Assembly: GCA_947175665.1 (NCBI GenBank)
Contig: CAMWNR010000001.1
Coordinates: 1 to 64,000 of the forward strand
Direction of reading: 5' to 3'
Length of the DNA stretch: 64,000 bases
Source of the DNA: an uncultured Porphyromonadaceae bacterium
GTDB taxonomy: Bacteria > Bacteroidota > Bacteroidia > Bacteroidales > Muribaculaceae
A program made the translations under genes and the position numbers. Positions 1 to 7,401 of the stretch are shown here, one piece after another (within the stretch, counting starts at the first letter, position 1; each line of letters begins with the position of its first letter). The notes beneath the pieces are model-generated. The model did no database searches and had not been told where the DNA came from. It saw only the letters and a program-made list of their open reading frames with translations.

Positions 1-3
1 TAT

Positions 4-11
4 TACTTTTG
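4..11 (+). promoter_or_regulatory. Bacteroidetes -7 promoter box for the early operon
   Basis: TACTTTTG fits the Bacteroidetes consensus TAnnTTTG. It lies about 40 bases before the first ATG (51) of the rightward gene run. The -33 TTTG element would fall outside the window, so only half the promoter can be judged. No other good match was seen before the long plus-strand block, so this is the best candidate for the leader of the early genes. Confidence 0.45.
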
Positions 12-50
12 CACTATAAAGTTAAACATTAACAATGATAATACAAAATT

Positions 51-254
51 ATGGCAACCAAAAAGCAATCCAAAGCCAAGCAGATCATGCCCCGTATTAA
101 GGACTTACCGGTAGGGGAGAGTGTATCATTTCCGATCGAATGGATGGACACAGTAAGATGTCAGACATCAAAATGCAACGTGCTATACGGGGGACTCCGA
201 AGCACAAGGATGGATAAAGAAGACCGCGTAATCATTGTCGAAAGAAAATCTTAA
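51..254 (+). CDS. small hypothetical phage protein
   Basis: A 67-residue ORF that I do not recognise. It opens with a lysine-rich stretch (MATKKQSKAKQ) followed by a short, mostly hydrophilic domain, with no signal peptide or membrane segment. It is the first gene after the TACTTTTG promoter and runs in the same direction as the recombination module, so it is probably an early gene. The basic N-terminus would suit nucleic-acid binding, but that is inference only. Confidence 0.55.
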   Translation: MATKKQSKAKQIMPRIKDLPVGESVSFPIEWMDTVRCQTSKCNVLYGGLRSTRMDKEDRVIIVERKS

Positions 255-315
255 TGCTTTCTCAATGACCGCATAAATCATACCAACGTAAAAAACTACT
301 AAATACTGACTGATT

Positions 316-486
316 ATGCTGACAGAAAAAGATAAACAATTAATCGCCCAGGCACGTGCCGCCTCGATCCACAGTCGCTATGAAATTGAACAACTCATAG
401 AGAAGGCAGATACCTTAGAGGCCGTACGGGAACTTGAGGATATCCAATATTGGAATCATGAACTAATGATGGAAACTCTAAATTAA
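316..486 (+). CDS. small hypothetical helical protein (56 aa, not in ORF track)
   Basis: The reading frame from ATG 316 to TAA 484-486 encodes 56 residues beginning MLTEKDKQLIAQARAAS. The product is charged and predicted by eye to be almost entirely helical (YEIEQLIEKADTLEAVRELEDI). It sits 61 bases after the previous gene and 13 bases before the next, filling an otherwise unexplained gap in the same direction. I do not recognise the family. Its composition and placement make it a likely real gene below the track's length cut-off. Confidence 0.5.
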   Translation: MLTEKDKQLIAQARAASIHSRYEIEQLIEKADTLEAVRELEDIQYWNHELMMETLN

Positions 487-499
487 TTCTCAGACAATT

Positions 500-688
500 A
501 TGAAAATGAATCATACACTACGCACTATACTGGTTTTCTCGCTGATCGCGTCAGCCATTGTACTGCTTTTTGCTATTCCGGTAGATAATCACCCCCATTA
601 TTACAGGGTCTTATTTTTGACAAAAATCGGGTTTGTAATGTGCGTAGGCATTTTGCGACTCCTAATCCCCAAAATTGAAGAGAATTAA
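500..688 (+). CDS. small two-helix membrane protein
   Basis: A 62-residue protein with two evident transmembrane stretches, about residues 8-27 (TILVFSLIASAIVLLFAIPV) and 37-56, separated by a short polar turn with His residues. Translation could start at ATG 500 or at the in-frame ATG 506 two codons on. It is the last gene before the tRNA-like element and the RecT gene. No known holin or superinfection-exclusion family is recognised, although a small inner-membrane protein in an early region would suit an exclusion role. That role is speculation. Confidence 0.5.
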   Translation: MKMNHTLRTILVFSLIASAIVLLFAIPVDNHPHYYRVLFLTKIGFVMCVGILRLLIPKIEEN

Positions 689-714
689 TCCTAAGAGTCC
701 GGGCAAAATGGAAT

Positions 715-823
715 GGGAGATTAAACGCCACGAGAGGTTACGAGGTGGCGCAAGTAGCGGACGGCATGCACCGCGAAAGATATTGATACTCGGTGGCAGG
801 TTCGACTCCTGTCTCTCCCACCA
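715..823 (+). ncRNA. tRNA-like element with CCA end
   Basis: The 3' part is convincingly tRNA-like: a T-arm (GCAGG-TTCGACT-CCTGT) followed by CTCTCCC, A and CCA. The 5' end GGGAGA pairs with TCTCCC, giving a 6-bp acceptor stem with a seventh-position mismatch. A strong 6-bp stem (CGCCAC/GTGGCG) would serve as an enlarged D-arm with GGTTA in its loop. The remaining middle does not fold into a normal 5-bp/7-nt anticodon arm. The full length of 109 nt is well beyond a standard tRNA. It could be a diverged phage tRNA, an insertion-bearing tRNA or a tRNA mimic. Confidence 0.45.
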
Positions 824-853
824 ACATATTAGTTAATATTAAAAACTTTAATT

Positions 854-1864
854 ATGAGTAATATCAGTCTTACGGTTGATGAAATCAACCAACTGGCACC
901 GCTGGACATCGCCACTAATGAACTGGTGCGTGCAAAGTTCATCCAAATCTATGAAGCCATGTGGACACCCTCTACGGGCGTATCCGGCGAAGCAGCGTAT
1001 GAGCGCGAAAGCCGTAACTTCAACCGCATTCTCTCAGAGAAAGAGGACCTGCGTAAAAGTTGCACTCGCTTCTCACTCTTTACGGCATTCCTTGACGTGG
1101 CAATTTCGGGTCTTACCCTTGATCCCGGTGCAAGGGCGCAGGCTTACCTGCTTTCACGCTCCATTGCAGTGGATAGTTATCAAGACCGCGATGGCAACAC
1201 TAAAAAGAAGTATGAGACCCAGTGCGTTCTCATAATCTCCGGCTATGGCGAACTCCTGCACCGCGCTCGTGTCGGTCAGATACGCCATGCAGACAACCCT
1301 GTCATCGTTTACACCGAAGATGAATTTGAATTTGGCGAACGCAACGGCAATAAGTTTGTGAATTACACCTGCCGTCTCCCTCACACATCGGGCAATATAG
1401 TTGCTTGCTTCATGAAGATTACACGCGCTGACGGTTCTATTGACTATTCCGTAATGCTCCCCGAAGATTGGTCACGTCTCGCTGCTTTCTCCGCGCGTCA
1501 AAACCGTCAGTGGGATAATCAACGCCGTCAGTGGGTACCGGGTAATCCCAACGCTCTCTACGGCAAACAGCAGGACGGCTCTCTCAAAATTGATACCGGC
1601 TTCCTCATCGCCAAATGTATCAAACACGCTTTCAAGTCCTATCCTAAAGCGCGCGTTGGTCGCGGTACACAACTGGAGTCACAGCAAGTTGATGAGGTTG
1701 AAATCAATGATGACCTCTACGGACTGGAAGATGGCTCAACCGTAAACGCCTCAACCGGAGAAGTCATGCCCAAACATGATACCGGATTTGCACCGGCTCC
1801 CGATACCTCAGCAGGCGTAACTATCAACCCCGACAATGCAGGCGGCTCTGATGATGTATTTTAA
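854..1864 (+). CDS. recT: RecT-family single-strand annealing recombinase
   Basis: A 336-residue protein of the RecT/Bet class, which anneals complementary single strands during phage recombination and replication. The conserved RecT core is visible: an early helical region, then SGLTLDPGARAQAYLL, then a conserved block around LIISGYGELLHRARVGQI and a central VYTEDEFEFG strand. The C-terminal ~60 residues are acidic and low-complexity, ending in DDVF, as is common for single-strand-DNA proteins that recruit partners. It is followed by a coiled-coil gene and a PD-(D/E)XK exonuclease, the usual RecE/RecT-type pairing. Family assignment is firm; the annealing activity follows from the family. 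Confidence 0.9.
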   Translation: MSNISLTVDEINQLAPLDIATNELVRAKFIQIYEAMWTPSTGVSGEAAYERESRNFNRILSEKEDLRKSCTRFSLFTAFLDVAISGLTLDPGARAQAYLLSRSIAVDSYQDRDGNTKKKYETQCVLIISGYGELLHRARVGQIRHADNPVIVYTEDEFEFGERNGNKFVNYTCRLPHTSGNIVACFMKITRADGSIDYSVMLPEDWSRLAAFSARQNRQWDNQRRQWVPGNPNALYGKQQDGSLKIDTGFLIAKCIKHAFKSYPKARVGRGTQLESQQVDEVEINDDLYGLEDGSTVNASTGEVMPKHDTGFAPAPDTSAGVTINPDNAGGSDDVF

Positions 1865-1884
1865 AACCTTTAAATCAAAGTACA

Positions 1885-3096
1885 ATGAGTGAAACTAATA
1901 ACCTCCCTATCCTGCGCCAAGAGAGCGTGCAGATGATAGCGCAGTCCGCACCGGACACCTACAATACCAACTCGCTCTCTTCACAGCGTTGCTCCGACTA
2001 CGGTGAGAAACTACTCTCCGAAATTCAACGCGGAGGCATGACTGATGCGCTTGACAAGCAGTGTGCTGAATACATAGAAAAGGCAAAGCGTACACTTAAA
2101 GCCATGAATGAACGGCGTTCACCGATAACAAAATTGTTTGACCAAATCCGCTCGGAGTTCACTGGCATGGAAAACACCATTGACCCGACCAAAAAAGACA
2201 CTATCCCTTATCAGATACAACAGGCCCGCAATGCCTACGCCACTAAGAAGCGTGAGGAAGCGGAACGCGCACGCAAGGAAGAAATGCGCCGTCAGCAACG
2301 GGAGCAGGCTATCAGCCGCTACAAGCAGGAAGCAGAAGATGATTACCGCCGTCAGTTTGACAGTTTGGTAACCGAGAAAATCAACGAACTTACCAGTCTT
2401 AACCAGTCGCTGACTGTGGAAAACTTTGAGGCCGTAAGTGTAAGCATCAAAGGCTTTAACATCGCGCTCGGCAATGAGTGGTTTCAGCATTGCCAATCAT
2501 ACGCTCACAAGCCTTATGAGATTACCGATGCTGAAGCAATCGAGATTCGCCAGTCAATCCTCAACCGCGTTTCAAAGCAATTCAAAGAGCAGTTCCAGGC
2601 CGAAGTTGGCGAATACCGCGACACTATTGTTGACGCTCTGCCCTCCAAGAAGCGCGAACTTGATCGTATGGCGAAAGCCAATGCCGAAGAACAGGCGCGC
2701 ATGAAAGCCGAACTGGAAGCCCGCGAAGCAGCCGAAACTCGCAGACTTGATGAAGAGCGTAAGCGTAAGGAAGAGGAAGCCAAAGCCGCCAAGCAGGTTC
2801 AGCAGTCTGCAACTGAAATGGACGGTCTCTTTGCTCAAACAGCCGTTGCTACACCAGCAGGTTATCAGCCTAAGACCTCGGTTAAGCAGAAGATTGCCGT
2901 TGACTCAGCCGATGGTGTTCTCGCGGTTGTCTCTATGTGGTGGAGCAAAGAGGGTCAGTTCCTGCCTCTTGAGGAACTCACCAAAATCTTCAAGAAGCAA
3001 TTCACATTCTGCGAAAAGGTTGCCAACGACAAGGACAATCCCGAGTTCATCAATTCTCCATTCGTTCGCTACGAGGAAGAGGTTAAAGCCAAATAA
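1885..3096 (+). CDS. coiled-coil protein of the recombination module
   Basis: A 403-residue protein dominated by charged helices. A conserved-looking N-terminal segment (YIEKAKRTLKAMNERR) leads into long Glu/Arg/Lys/Ala-rich coiled coils at about residues 115-145 and 260-310. The C-terminal domain (GVLAVVSMWWSKEGQF onward, ~85 residues) is compact and non-repetitive. Genes of this kind, some called DUF1351, commonly sit beside RecT in phages, and this one lies between RecT and the exonuclease with gaps of only 20 and 2 bases. It may bridge or regulate the annealase and nuclease. No catalytic motif is visible, and the exact family is uncertain. Confidence 0.7.
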   Translation: MSETNNLPILRQESVQMIAQSAPDTYNTNSLSSQRCSDYGEKLLSEIQRGGMTDALDKQCAEYIEKAKRTLKAMNERRSPITKLFDQIRSEFTGMENTIDPTKKDTIPYQIQQARNAYATKKREEAERARKEEMRRQQREQAISRYKQEAEDDYRRQFDSLVTEKINELTSLNQSLTVENFEAVSVSIKGFNIALGNEWFQHCQSYAHKPYEITDAEAIEIRQSILNRVSKQFKEQFQAEVGEYRDTIVDALPSKKRELDRMAKANAEEQARMKAELEAREAAETRRLDEERKRKEEEAKAAKQVQQSATEMDGLFAQTAVATPAGYQPKTSVKQKIAVDSADGVLAVVSMWWSKEGQFLPLEELTKIFKKQFTFCEKVANDKDNPEFINSPFVRYEEEVKAK

Positions 3097-3098
3097 GT

Positions 3099-3755
3099 AT
3101 GAACAATCCCGATGCATACTATCAGCGCAGTGAGGTCAGTAACTCCGACCTCACTGCATTGAAAGAACTCCTGCACCCTCGCCCAGTGTTCGGTGACCGC
3201 GAGGCGGCTTTCCGCTTCGGGTCAATAGTGGACGCTATCATTACCGAACCCTCGCGCGTAGATTTCCTGCGCATGACTATTGATGGCGAACTGGTAAACG
3301 AGGATGAGTTCTTACACGCACGCGAAATGCAACGCGCTCTCCGGGCGGAGGCACGCCGAGACCAGTTCCTTGCCAAAGTGCTTGAATATGCCGAGACACA
3401 GCGGTATATGGTAAACAAGGCGCAGGAATTTGAGAACGGAGGCTTTCAGTTTACGCTTGACACTCGTTGCAAGTGGGATTGGTGGCTCGATGCGCCCCAT
3501 TTCGGGGGAGACCTCAAAACGTGTGCGGCTACAACTCAAAAGGAATTTGAGGATGCGGTTGATTTCTTTGACTGGGACCGGTCCCGCGCGTGGTACATGG
3601 ATATAGCAAAGTCCAACAAGGATTTCATCTATGCCATTAGCAAAAAGAACTGCAACATCTTCAAGTTATTCATCAACCGAGGCGATGCAATCTACACTCG
3701 CGGACGCGAGAAGTATGAGGAACTTGCCTTTCAATACTGGGCATTTACACTATGA
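3099..3755 (+). CDS. PD-(D/E)XK exonuclease, RecE/Cas4-like
   Basis: A 218-residue nuclease of the PD-(D/E)XK superfamily, the kind paired with RecT to resect double-stranded ends. An N-terminal helical part (AFRFGSIVDAIITEPS) carries the F-x-x-G-x-x-x-H/D-like element. The catalytic core is the strand pair CKWDWWLDAPHFGGDLKTC, which supplies the D-x-K motif, and it is followed by the typical Q/W-Y helix (SRAWYMDIA). It starts 2 bases after the coiled-coil gene and overlaps the helicase gene by 4 bases. It is shorter than full RecE but has the expected order of motifs. Confidence 0.8.
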   Translation: MNNPDAYYQRSEVSNSDLTALKELLHPRPVFGDREAAFRFGSIVDAIITEPSRVDFLRMTIDGELVNEDEFLHAREMQRALRAEARRDQFLAKVLEYAETQRYMVNKAQEFENGGFQFTLDTRCKWDWWLDAPHFGGDLKTCAATTQKEFEDAVDFFDWDRSRAWYMDIAKSNKDFIYAISKKNCNIFKLFINRGDAIYTRGREKYEELAFQYWAFTL

Positions 3756-5215
3756 CAGCAACACTTAAACATAATCTTCGCGTTGAGCCTTACGAGTATC
3801 AAAAGGAAGGTATCGAGGCAGGTCTGCGGTGGAAGCGTTTTCTTATCGGTGATGAGCCGGGTTTAGGTAAGACCCTGCAAAGTATCGGCGTGGTGGATAC
3901 AGCCAACGCATACCCCTGCCTTGTCATTTGTCCGTCCTCGCTCAAAATCAACTGGCAACGTGAATTTGAAAAGTTCACGGATAAGAAAGCACTGGTGCTT
4001 GACAATTCCGTGGCTGTTACATGGCCCTACCTCCTGCGAATGGGTATGCACCATGTTGCAGTTGTCAACTACGAAAGCCTGCGTAAGTATTTCGTGTGGG
4101 ATATTCGCGCACGCAAAGGTCAATCGTTCCGGCTCAAAGATGTTGTGTTCTGCCCCGACATCAACCTATTCAAGTCAGTAATTATTGATGAAAGCCACCG
4201 CGTCAAAGACCCCTCCGCACAGCAAACAATCTTCTCGCGCGGTATCGTTGAGGGCAAGCAATGGCGCATACTCCTGTCAGGTACGCCTGTTGTCAATCGT
4301 CCGGCAGACCTCATCGCGCAGCTCTCAATCATGGGCAGGCTTGATGAATTTGGCGGTCGTTCCAAATTCCTTGCTGACTATGGCGGTGGAGAAATATCCA
4401 AAGAGCGCAGGGGCAAAGATGAAGAGGACGAGCCTCGCAACCTTGAGCGTCTTTCAAAAGAACTCTACTCGCGCTGTATGATACGCCGGGAGAAAGCAAA
4501 GGTGCTGACACAACTCCCCGATAAGACCCGAACCGACCTCTACGTTGAAATCTCCAATCGTGATGAATACGAACTGGCGGCTGAAGACCTTGCCGAATAC
4601 CTCCGCAAATATACCGAGTGCGATGACATTGATATCCGTCGTAAGATGCGGATGGAGGCTCTTGTTAAGTTCATGACCCTGCGGTCTCTCTCTTCAAAGG
4701 GCAAGGTAAAGCAGGCAGTTGACTTTGTAAAGACGTTCCTTGCCAACGGCAAGCCTCTAATACTCTTCTGCTCCCTGCATGAGATTGTGGACGCTCTCAA
4801 AAAGGCTTTTCCGAAAGCCGTCAGCGTTACCGGGCGTGACTCCATGATGATGAAACAGTCCGCTGTTGACGCATTCCAGTCCGGCAAGGCTCAACTTATC
4901 ATCTGCTCGATAAAGGCGGCAGGCGTAGGTCTGACCCTCACGGCTTCATCTAACGTGGCATTCGTCGAATTTCCGTGGACGTATGCCGACTGTTGCCAGT
5001 GTGAGGACCGTGCGCACCGCATAGGGCAAAAGGATAATGTAACCTGCTACTACCTTATCGGACGGCATACGATAGACCGCACTCTATACGACATCATTCA
5101 TAAGAAGAAATCAATTGCTAATCAGATTATGGGTAGTGATGATGATATTCCTACAGATGAGTTGTATTTCGATCAATTGACTAACCTTTTCCTACACCCG
5201 GATAACGATGCCTGA
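3752..5215 (+). CDS. SNF2-family DEAD/DEAH-type helicase
   Basis: A 487-residue superfamily-2 helicase of the SNF2/SMARCAL1-like group. Visible motifs are Q-like YQKEGIEAGL, Walker A GDEPGLGKTLQS (about residue 32), motif II DESHRVKD (about 146), motif III LLSGTP, and the C-terminal helicase motifs ending QCEDRAHRIGQKDN (about 415-430). There are no extra domains, so it is a compact phage form. It overlaps the exonuclease stop by ATGA, indicating translational coupling, and probably remodels or anneals DNA during phage replication or recombination. A second, much larger SNF2 module sits in the giant ORF at 33,897. Confidence 0.9.
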   Translation: MTATLKHNLRVEPYEYQKEGIEAGLRWKRFLIGDEPGLGKTLQSIGVVDTANAYPCLVICPSSLKINWQREFEKFTDKKALVLDNSVAVTWPYLLRMGMHHVAVVNYESLRKYFVWDIRARKGQSFRLKDVVFCPDINLFKSVIIDESHRVKDPSAQQTIFSRGIVEGKQWRILLSGTPVVNRPADLIAQLSIMGRLDEFGGRSKFLADYGGGEISKERRGKDEEDEPRNLERLSKELYSRCMIRREKAKVLTQLPDKTRTDLYVEISNRDEYELAAEDLAEYLRKYTECDDIDIRRKMRMEALVKFMTLRSLSSKGKVKQAVDFVKTFLANGKPLILFCSLHEIVDALKKAFPKAVSVTGRDSMMMKQSAVDAFQSGKAQLIICSIKAAGVGLTLTASSNVAFVEFPWTYADCCQCEDRAHRIGQKDNVTCYYLIGRHTIDRTLYDIIHKKKSIANQIMGSDDDIPTDELYFDQLTNLFLHPDNDA

Positions 5216-5369
5216 AATTCCGCAATCCTTATTGGTAGAGACAATCCGTCATCTCGAATTCTCTGCCAAGATCCTCAAAAACTTAAACTCTCCTAAATGC
5301 CAAAACAAAGTAAGGCTTATTAATAAATCCATAACTAAAATAAAACTCAAACTCCATGACAAAAAATGA
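5208..5369 (+). CDS. small basic hypothetical protein (53 aa, not in ORF track)
   Basis: The frame from ATG 5208 to TGA 5367-5369 encodes 53 residues. It begins MPEIPQSLLVETIRHLEF and becomes strongly basic (KVRLINKSITKIKLKLHDKK). It overlaps the helicase gene by 8 bases and the HU-like gene by 14, continuing the pattern of overlapping genes here and filling the only gap in the operon. No family is recognised. The amphipathic basic helix near the C-terminus could bind DNA or membrane. Confidence 0.5.
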   Translation: MPEIPQSLLVETIRHLEFSAKILKNLNSPKCQNKVRLINKSITKIKLKLHDKK

Positions 5370-5643
5370 ATTAGTAAAAGAGTTGGCGGTTTCCGAGAAA
5401 CTGCACCTATCAACCGCAGTAAAGGCTGTTGAAGGAGTCATCCGTATCCTTAAAGCAACACTTGCTAAAGGTGAAGAAATCACCCTGCGAGGATTTGGCA
5501 CACTCTCCCCGGTTAATCGAGAAGAGCGTACTGCTCTTCACTTCCAAACCAAAGAGCCGATTGTCGTGCCGGCTCACACCTCCGTGAAATTCAAAATCAG
5601 TAAAGAACTTAAAAACACTCTCAACAATGGCAACGTGGATTGA
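5356..5643 (+). CDS. HU/IHF-family DNA-binding protein
   Basis: A 95-residue HU/IHF-like protein. The N-terminal helical part matches the family (MTKNELVKELAVSEKL) and is followed by the hallmark ITLRGFGTLSP turn leading to the beta-arm. The arm is shortened relative to canonical HU and the usual RNP/NP tip is not clear (NREERTALHFQTKEPIVVPA), as is common in phage members. The C-terminal helix VKFKISKELKNTL is intact. It likely bends or compacts phage DNA during replication. It overlaps the next gene by 17 bases. Confidence 0.85.
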   Translation: MTKNELVKELAVSEKLHLSTAVKAVEGVIRILKATLAKGEEITLRGFGTLSPVNREERTALHFQTKEPIVVPAHTSVKFKISKELKNTLNNGNVD

Positions 5644-6058
5644 AGTCAGAGCGCGCTATGACAAGATGATGAAAAACGGTGTGGTTAAGAAAATAGTTGA
5701 ACCTTATCTCGTAGATGCGCTCTCCTGCACCGAGGCGGAAGCAAGGGTAACCGAGGAACTGACACCGTTTATCAGCGGAGACTTCCGCATATCTTCAGTA
5801 GTAACCACCAAAATCTCTGAAATCTTTTGGGATGAGACTGGCGATAAGTTCTACAAGGTCAAGGTTAATTTCATTACGCTCGATGAAAAGACCGCAACCG
5901 GAAATGCCACATACATTCTTGTGCAGGCTTCCAGTTTCAAAGATGCATACGACAATTTTGTTGAAGGCATAAAAACAATGGCCGCTTATGAGATTGAGCA
6001 GATTTGCGAAACTAAGATTATGGATGTTTACAAAGCCGACCTTAACAAGAATGGCTAA
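5627..6058 (+). CDS. DUF4494 family protein
   Basis: A 143-residue protein resembling DUF4494, a family found in Bacteroidetes and their phages. The opening WIEVRARYDKMMKNG, the strand-rich core (YKVKVNFITLDEKT) and the helix SFKDAYDNFVEGIKTM are the recognisable parts. No enzyme motif is seen. It sits between the HU-like protein and the DUF1064 nuclease, with overlaps of 17 and 8 bases, and is probably made together with them. Function is unknown; the neighbourhood points to DNA metabolism. Confidence 0.75.
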   Translation: MATWIEVRARYDKMMKNGVVKKIVEPYLVDALSCTEAEARVTEELTPFISGDFRISSVVTTKISEIFWDETGDKFYKVKVNFITLDEKTATGNATYILVQASSFKDAYDNFVEGIKTMAAYEIEQICETKIMDVYKADLNKNG

Positions 6059-6485
6059 AAGGAACCCTAATAGAATTGCTTTCCTTGCTCAATTAGGCTA
6101 TGAGGTAAGTAAGAGTGCTGACGCGCCTCGCAAAGCGAATAAGTACGGTGCAAAGCGTGTCGGCACTCACGCCTCACAAAAGGAGCATCACCGCGCAAAC
6201 CAACTTAAACTTTGGCAACGCGCCGGGGTTATCTCCAATCTCCGTGAGCAAGTCCCCTACGAACTTATCCCTGCACAGTATAGCGAGTGCGGCACCGACC
6301 TAAAAGGTAAGCCGGTACGCGTATGTGTAGAGAGATCCTGCAAGTACATTGCGGACTTTGTCTATACCGACAATGAGACCGGGGAGACAATCGTAGAGGA
6401 CACCAAAGGCGTGAGAACTAAAGAATATGTCATCAAGCGGAAACTAATGCTCTTTCGGCATGGTATCCGCATAAAAGAAATTTAA
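6051..6485 (+). CDS. DUF1064 family, probable endonuclease
   Basis: A 144-residue DUF1064 protein, a phage family with a PD-(D/E)XK-like pattern. The typical order is visible: KYGAKR near the start, SQKEHHRANQLKLWQRAG, then NLREQVPYEL, then YIADFVYTDNETGETIVEDTKG, whose E-D-x-K is the likely active site, then EYVIKRKLM. I use ATG 6051 (MAKRNPNR) rather than the track's 5988, because 5988 lies deep within the DUF4494 gene and its extra residues look like out-of-frame translation. It may act as a resolvase or nicking nuclease. Confidence 0.8.
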   Translation: MAKRNPNRIAFLAQLGYEVSKSADAPRKANKYGAKRVGTHASQKEHHRANQLKLWQRAGVISNLREQVPYELIPAQYSECGTDLKGKPVRVCVERSCKYIADFVYTDNETGETIVEDTKGVRTKEYVIKRKLMLFRHGIRIKEI

Positions 6486-6500
6486 TCCTGCGGTTGGATT

Positions 6501-6545
6501 ACCGTGTGGGTCGGAAGAAAAAGGTAGTTTTCTACGGGACACGGT
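6501..6545 (+). promoter_or_regulatory. structured leader hairpin before the DUF6291 gene
   Basis: The inverted repeat ACCGTGT (6501-6507) / ACACGGT (6539-6545) encloses a second one, AGAAAA / TTTTCT, giving a two-tier hairpin in the only sizeable gap of this operon. No T-run follows directly, so it is not a classic terminator. It may control translation of, or mRNA processing before, the gene starting at 6571. Confidence 0.4.
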
Positions 6546-6570
6546 GATAACCCACTTATCAGAGTAAGAA

Positions 6571-7311
6571 ATGGAAAGAGAATCTTTTATCTTCTATCGC
6601 AGTTTCTACACTGCGATCGCTGAATTGCCAAAAGATATTCGTCTCGAAGTTTTGACAGCCATAATAGAGTATGCGCTGGATGGTAAACTTCCTGAAAATC
6701 TTAAGCCATTCGCAAAAGGGATGTTCACCCTCATCAAGCCGAACATTGATGCAAACACAGCCCGATACATCAACGGCACAAAAGGCGGAAGAAAAAGCAA
6801 AAAGAAAACCTCGGCCGTTGATCCCGAATATTCCCTCTCATACGAAGAGGAGATCGAACTTATGCGCTCAGATAAAGAGTGGAAGCAATCGATTCTTGAA
6901 GAGTTCCCTATCGATTCCGATATGTTTGAAACCCTTTTACCTCGGTTTCTGAAGCAATGCGTGAAGGACTCTAAGAAAAAGGGAAAGACGGGACACGATT
7001 CCGCAGAAGATGCACGTAATCATTTCCGCTATTGGCTCCCGAAGACAATAGGGCATGTAGTGCAATCATCTCCGGAGATTCTTGAGTCTCAAACATCTCA
7101 GCCTCCTTTAGATACTAACACCGGCAAAACCGACTTGGAACGCCAGAGGGAACTGGAGCGTAAGGAACGCGAAGAGCAATGGGAAAAGAGTCGACGCGAA
7201 GCGGTTTCACCCGACACATTTATTCGCAAAATGGGCTACGACCCGGAGCGCGTATCAATCGCCCAGGCTATGAATCCCGAATGGAGAGAAAAGAATCCTC
7301 CCCAATCATGA
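6571..7311 (+). CDS. DUF6291 family protein, putative replication factor
   Basis: A 246-residue protein with a DUF6291-like N-terminal domain (about 1-75): SFIFYRSFYTAIAELP, then EVLTAIIEYALDG, then the GGRKSKKK linker. A second segment (about 95-160) contains FRYWLPKTIG, followed by a highly charged coil (ERQRELERKEREEQW) and a short C-terminal tail. Bacteroidetes phages often carry such proteins where replication initiators or helicase loaders are expected, but no ATPase motif is present. It follows the recombination block and precedes the methyltransferase. A DnaD-like replication role is inference from position and layout. Confidence 0.65.
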   Translation: MERESFIFYRSFYTAIAELPKDIRLEVLTAIIEYALDGKLPENLKPFAKGMFTLIKPNIDANTARYINGTKGGRKSKKKTSAVDPEYSLSYEEEIELMRSDKEWKQSILEEFPIDSDMFETLLPRFLKQCVKDSKKKGKTGHDSAEDARNHFRYWLPKTIGHVVQSSPEILESQTSQPPLDTNTGKTDLERQRELERKEREEQWEKSRREAVSPDTFIRKMGYDPERVSIAQAMNPEWREKNPPQS

Positions 7312-7401
7312 CCTCATAGAAGTACGTGAGCATCGTGGTAATGCCAATCCATACACGTCTCTTTGGAAAACAGCAGTATTGAACCGATAACAAAATAAGC
7401 A

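Noticed and set aside
715-823. Phage attachment site at a tRNA 3' end
   Set aside because: The CCA-ending element could in principle be an att site, but its 3' sequence is not repeated near 55,700-56,840 and phage-like genes lie on both sides.
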